DNA of 64,000 nucleotides from Piscicola geometra (Eukaryota; Annelida; Clitellata; Hirudinida; Piscicolidae): NCBI GenBank assembly GCA_943735955.1, contig OX030962.1, positions 2,626,110 to 2,690,109 of the forward strand, read 5' to 3'. Shown piece by piece: positions 59,741 to 64,000 of this stretch (position 1 is its first letter; each line of letters starts with the position of its first letter). The notes under the pieces were generated by a model. It saw only the letters and a program-made list of their open reading frames with translations, ran no database searches and was not told where the DNA came from. The position numbers and the translations under genes were made by a program.

Positions 59741-60300
59741 TCAAACTGGACCAGCTTGCACCGTAGGCTCCTTGCTTTTCTTTCCTTTCTTCTTCTTCTT
59801 GCCCTTCTTTTTAGGCTTACTCTTTTCTTTTTTTCCTTTCTTCTTCTTATTGCTTCCACCTTTCACAACGACTTCTTTGCCTCCTTCTTTGGCGACATCA
59901 GCTTCTCCCCTTTCAGCTGCTTCTTTTTCAGCTCTCTCTCTTTCAGCTGCTTCTTTTTCAGCTCTCTCTCTTTCAGCTGCTTCTTCATTTTTTCTCTTAA
60001 CTCTTTCTTCTTCTTCTTTTCTTTTTCTTTCTTCTTCTTCTTCTCTTTTTCTTTCTTCTTCTATTCTTTTTCTTTCTTCTTCTTCTTCTCTTTTTCTTTC
60101 TTCTTCTATTCTTTTTCTTTCTTCTTCTTCTTCTCTTTTTCTTTCTTCTTCTATTCTTTTTCTTTCTTCTTCTTCTCTTTTTCTTTCTTCTTCTATTCTT
60201 TTTCTTTCTTCTTCTTCTTTTCTAATTCTTACCTCTTCTTCCATTTTAAATTTTTCTTTCTCGTCCTTTAGCATTTCCTGCAATTCTTTCCATTTCTTTT
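59741..60300 (-). CDS. Lys/Glu-rich coiled-coil exon, possible alternative last exon of the Cys-rich gene
   Basis: On the minus strand a good acceptor (polypyrimidine tract then CTTTTTAG) precedes AAAAGAAATGG at 60300. From there the open frame runs 185 codons to TAA at 59741. It starts EKKWKELQEMLKDEKEKFKM and continues with about ten RKR(I/K)EEE(E)R units, then AERERAEKEA repeats. It ends in a very basic tail (KKKGKK clusters, TVQAGPV). The heptad-like charge pattern predicts a long single alpha-helix or coiled coil. Entry phase 1 matches the phase-1 donor at 60407, so it could be spliced to the exon ending at 60408. An in-frame ATG at 60346 is an alternative, independent start. The family is not recognised, and simple-repeat origin of the middle part is evident from the TTCTTC runs. 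Confidence 0.55.
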
Positions 60301-60366
60301 CTAAAAAGCATAAAAACAATAAACGACCAAAGCAAAACGAAATCATCTAACTTATTTCAATCTTTC

Positions 60367-63300
60367 TTATTTGCTAGAGCAGTCTTTCGAGACCGATGCA
60401 CACTCACCAGCCATGCAGGCGTAGGAAGAGTCGTGCTGGTCGCAAAAGTAGCCCACAGGACACACCGTGTCCTCCTGTGAGGGTTGTCATTCGAAGAAAA
60501 ATGCAGCTTCAAGAAGAAACTGTTTCAGCATATAGTTTATATTGTAAGCATTACATCGCAATCCAACTCAGCGTTCATTGCAAACTTAGAATGTCTTGTT
60601 AAAGTTCTATGTTGTTAAACAACATTGTTGTTTGCTGCGAAGACATGTCCGTTTGACAGTAGCAAGGGCACAACAAGCAAAAAATGCTGGGGAGAGGCTC
60701 AACTTTAGTAGAAAAAAAAATTGTTCAACCCATTTACCGCTGCTGTTGCGTTTTTGCAACATCAGTTTTTATATTTTCTTGCTATTTCAATACTGATTTT
60801 TTTCACATATTTTTTACAATAAATATGAAATTTAATTTCATAAGTTAAATTTCTATTTTTTTATTTATACTCTTTTATTTTCTGTTCACATTTAAAATTT
60901 CTCAAAACAATCTTTCCTCGCTTAGATAATTGTTCAATTTTTTCGTTCAATTTTAGTATTTTTATATTAAGTTAGTTTAAATATCAAGGTGAAAAGATAG
61001 TTAATACTTAAATTAAATTTTTCTATATTCAAAACAACTTGTAAAACGTTTTCAACGCAGTTAAAAATTAATGATGCGTTTTCGCAACTTTGACGTAATA
61101 TGATATCATATGAATTTTAATAAGCCTATTCATTCATTAAATTAGTTATTATGAAAATATTACAATTATTATTTTTTTGTTAATGTATTATGAAGTTTAT
61201 GAAATTAAAATTAAAAGTTGAACTTTGTAGATGAATGTTGATTTTTATATTTCGAAAAAAAAATCCAAACCGCAAATGCTTCAAACTTGAAGCTTTTATT
61301 GAAGAAAATATAATTTTTTAACCTCTCACAGATTGATTCTAAAACTAAAATAAAGATAACATTCGTCGTCAGTGTCGTCTTTGAAACAGCACGACAGTTT
61401 ATGAGTAGCTTTGTAATTCACGTTAAATATTTTGCATGGTTGTAATTAAAATAATAACAATTATTAATATAACTAATCAAATAATCACAATTATTATTAT
61501 AACTAATCAAATAATCACAATTATTATTATAACTAATCAAATAATCACAAGTAATAATTTTATCGAAATATTTGCAATTTGTATTTATTTTTGTTTTAAT
61601 AAATGTGGTTTGAATCAGTTTATTTATGATGTCTTACTGCACATAAGTATGTCACACTTCCTGCTCACGTTGTGTTTTCGCAACATTTTGCCCATTAAAA
61701 CTTATGAAATAATTGTTTTAAATTTTGCTTGAGTTATTATTATAACCATATAATGCAAGTCTAAACTTAGTGTTAGTGTTAACTTTTTTTTCGGGTAGCG
61801 GCGGAAAATGGGCTAAATCAAAATAACTATTATAATTGATAAAAAAATTTAGATAGTTTATTAATGATACAAAAGAAAAACTTCAAACTAGATTTAAAAG
61901 TATAAAAATAAGTTTGATATGAGATCCTTAACAGTCTATAATTTTTTAAATAAATATCTAGCTTAAACTAAATTTAGATGCGTTCTCAGTTACCAAATAA
62001 TTGTTCGATCAGTTTGAGAAAATCTTTTCACCATTTCATTTACTGTAAGAAGTGCAGTAGCTGTTTTGGTAGCAGATATTCTCAAACAAGCTTTGCAAAC
62101 GACGAGCAGATACAGTCGTCTTAAGACGAATTTTAATAAGCCGAAGTTTAGAAAATGCTCTTTCTGCATCTGATGAAGTAACTGGCAGAGTCAGAGCAAC
62201 ATCGAGCATATAATGCAACTCAGGCTGGAGGCTTGTGGCTCAAGAGTTCATGCAGTTCGATACATGCAATGAGATCCACACGTGAACTTGTTGATGTGAT
62301 TTGAGCTGTCTTTGCACAGTTTCAGCATCCTTTCCATGAAGGTTTGATAATTCTGAAAGCTCGGGAGTTATTTTGTCTATCTGAGTTGTTCTATATATAT
62401 TGTGTCATGGCTGGAAAAATTTACATATGATAAGTGTAAAGATTTAAAAGTATAGTTAAGGTCTAGTGGTGCTCTATTTCTTCTCAGAATTTGTGACATG
62501 TTAGTTTTATTTTGTTGGGATCTCTATGTTTTGTGTTGATATATGAAATTTTTGTGAGATAAAGGCCAGATGACCATTCAGAAGAAAAATCATTGTCCTA
62601 TGGCATATTGAAAAATTCATTACCCCCAGCCCCCCCCCCTTGGTTGCGCCACTGACAGTAAGTAATCATTGTATACAAGTATATAAGTATATAATCGATT
62701 CAGTTTATTGTTGGAAAAACATTTTAACTCACGCCACATCTGCAGTCCTCGTTAATTTCCTTAGAGCAGTCTTGAAGAACGGGTATTTTGATTTTTTTTT
62801 ACAAAATAGAGTTTGTTTAATAAATAACGGTTAATGCAGGATGATGAGAAATGAAAAAGATGATGATGATGATCCACTCACTTTTGTAAGTAAAATCTGT
62901 CCAAAAATAATAGTTTTAAATGTATTAAAAATCAATTTTTATTTTTCTTACTTTTACCATATTGTTTTTTATTTTTTCAATTGCCTTTTATTAGATTTCC
63001 ATGCATAGGTATTTTTTTAAACTCCAAAATGTGATTTATCAAAAAGGTAGAAAGTGTTGCCGATGATAAAATCATGCCATAACTACCTATGAGGCAATGT
63101 GTCAATCGGTCATCTCCTTCAACATCACACACGAAGCCTCTGGGACATTCACCCACCCCCTGAACAGAATAGATAAAGATTAGGATGAAATGTAATTTTA
63201 TAAATGTTTTAACATATTTATTATATTAATTTAATAAATACTTTAACATATTTATTAAATTAATTTAATAAATACTTTAACATATTCATTATTTTGAATA

Positions 63301-63725
63301 ATTAAATTCTTTTTATCTTTACGTCCATGAGATTTTCTCCAAATAATTGTTTATTTATTTATTAGTTTTCATGAAAATATAATTAACTATATTATTATTC
63401 AAACTTGTTTTAAAAAGTTATTAACAAATTAACCTTGCAGATACATCTTTGGTTACTGGAAACCATCTCTTGTGTGCACGTACTGACTGTCATTATACAT
63501 TATTTATTTTTTATTATTATTGTAATCAGAACATTTATTAAAATTCCAGTAATTATTTATGTCCAAAATTGTATTTCAGTTAATGTTTTTGCGAGTGTAT
63601 TTATCGGGATTCATTATTTATTTAATTTCAACTATTTAAGGTTACGTGGTTCTATGCTAGGGTCCGTATGAAAATCTGCAATGGAAAATATAATTTAAAG
63701 TCGTTACCACTAGCATAAGCACCTT

Positions 63726-63781
<56 letters not shown>

Positions 63782-63787
63782 AATCAT

Positions 63788-63845
<58 letters not shown>

Positions 63846-63920
63846 TTCATCACCACCTTCGAGACAAACTTCCCCTATGTGAGTGAAGCAATATTGCCCT
63901 TCTGGACAGACTCCCATTTT
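60367..63920 (-). CDS. Unrecognised Cys-rich modular protein, 3' part; runs off the right edge
   Basis: Minus-strand exons: 63920-63857, 63486-63434, 63159-63087, 62770-62733, 60474-60408 and 60383-60367, ending in TAA. Total 312 nt, 103 residues plus stop. Two exon types alternate. Type A (phase 0 in, phase 1 out) encodes CP-x-G-x2-C...C: VCPEGQYC, ECPRGFVC, VCPVGYFC. Type B (phase 1 in, phase 0 out) encodes a short C(S/T)xE...CxC piece: CTQEMVSSNQRCIC and CSKEINEDCRC. The last type B exon is cut short to DCSSK-stop. Each A+B pair gives a module of about 40 residues with six to seven cysteines, suggesting a disulphide-rich extracellular or venom/matrix-like protein, but no signal peptide is visible because the 5' end lies beyond 64000. 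All splice sites are GT-AG and all phases match. I do not recognise the family. Confidence 0.7.
60475..61924. other. Intron 4 of the Cys-rich gene, mostly AT-rich
   Basis: No coding frame recognised. A 30-bp repeat (ataactaatcaaataatcac + aattattatt) occurs three times at 61466-61552. Confidence 0.6.
61796..62657 (-). mobile_element. hAT-family relic in intron of the Cys-rich gene
   Basis: Minus-strand frame 62218-62036 has the hAT dimerisation block: LPVTSSDAERAFSKLRLIK, then RL-x-TTVSARRLQSL. The minus-strand start at 62657 reads CAGTGGCGCAACCAAGGGGG. The other end (61796, TAGCGGCGGAAAATGGG) is a weak match to it. The target duplication is not clear and the left boundary is uncertain. Only about 860 bp remain, so most of the transposase is deleted. 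Confidence 0.7.
63724..63846. repeat. (ATC)n microsatellite
   Basis: About 40 triplets just after the donor of the Cys-rich exon at 63857 (minus strand), giving a poly-Asp frame past the splice site that is not expected to be translated. Confidence 0.95.
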
Positions 63921-64000
63921 CTGTTCAGTTGGTTTTTATGACTCATTCAGAAAAAGTAAGCGATGATACATTTTTAATTGCTTTGAGTTGTGAAAAAATC

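Overview
This window looks like nuclear DNA of an invertebrate animal. It is AT-rich. It carries intron-rich genes with GT-AG splicing and 3' AATAAA signals, extreme microsatellite and minisatellite content, and relics of hAT, piggyBac, LINE and tRNA-derived SINE elements. The gene set (receptor guanylate cyclase, ELOVL6-type elongase, NDRG, GABARAP, ZMPSTE24, GRWD1) is bilaterian. A lophotrochozoan such as a leech or other annelid is my guess from overall character only; no marker proves it.

Layout. 1-5133: simple repeats and a hAT element with an intact 8-bp target duplication; no gene recognised. 5134-13296 (+): 3' part of an NDRG-family gene in 12 visible exons. 13297-18189: AT-rich intergenic DNA with an inverted-repeat element (9-bp target duplication), a 640-bp (AATC)n array and an (AT)n tract. 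18190-24143 (+): complete GRWD1, 10 exons. 24624-43218 (+): complete receptor-type guanylate cyclase, 28 exons, predicted 1222 residues. 43778-44611 (+): ELOVL6-like elongase, one coding exon. 46206-49647 (-): complete ZMPSTE24 protease, 9 exons, convergent with the elongase. 49900-52575: LINE relic split by a piggyBac element. 53483-55609 (+): single-exon leucine-rich-repeat protein. 56029-56695 (+): complete GABARAP/Atg8, 3 exons. 59741-63920 (-): 3' part of an unrecognised Cys-rich modular gene that runs off the right edge, with a possible alternative Lys/Glu-rich last exon.

Exon borders were chosen so that splice dinucleotides, reading phase and family similarity agree. Every complete multi-exon model sums to a multiple of three. 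The genes are unrelated in function (ribosome assembly, cGMP signalling, lipid elongation, prenyl-protein processing, autophagy), so this is an ordinary gene neighbourhood and not a functional cluster. Most long open frames in the window are translations of simple repeats.

The least familiar item is the Cys-rich gene at the right edge. It is built from paired exons with alternating phases 0 and 1.
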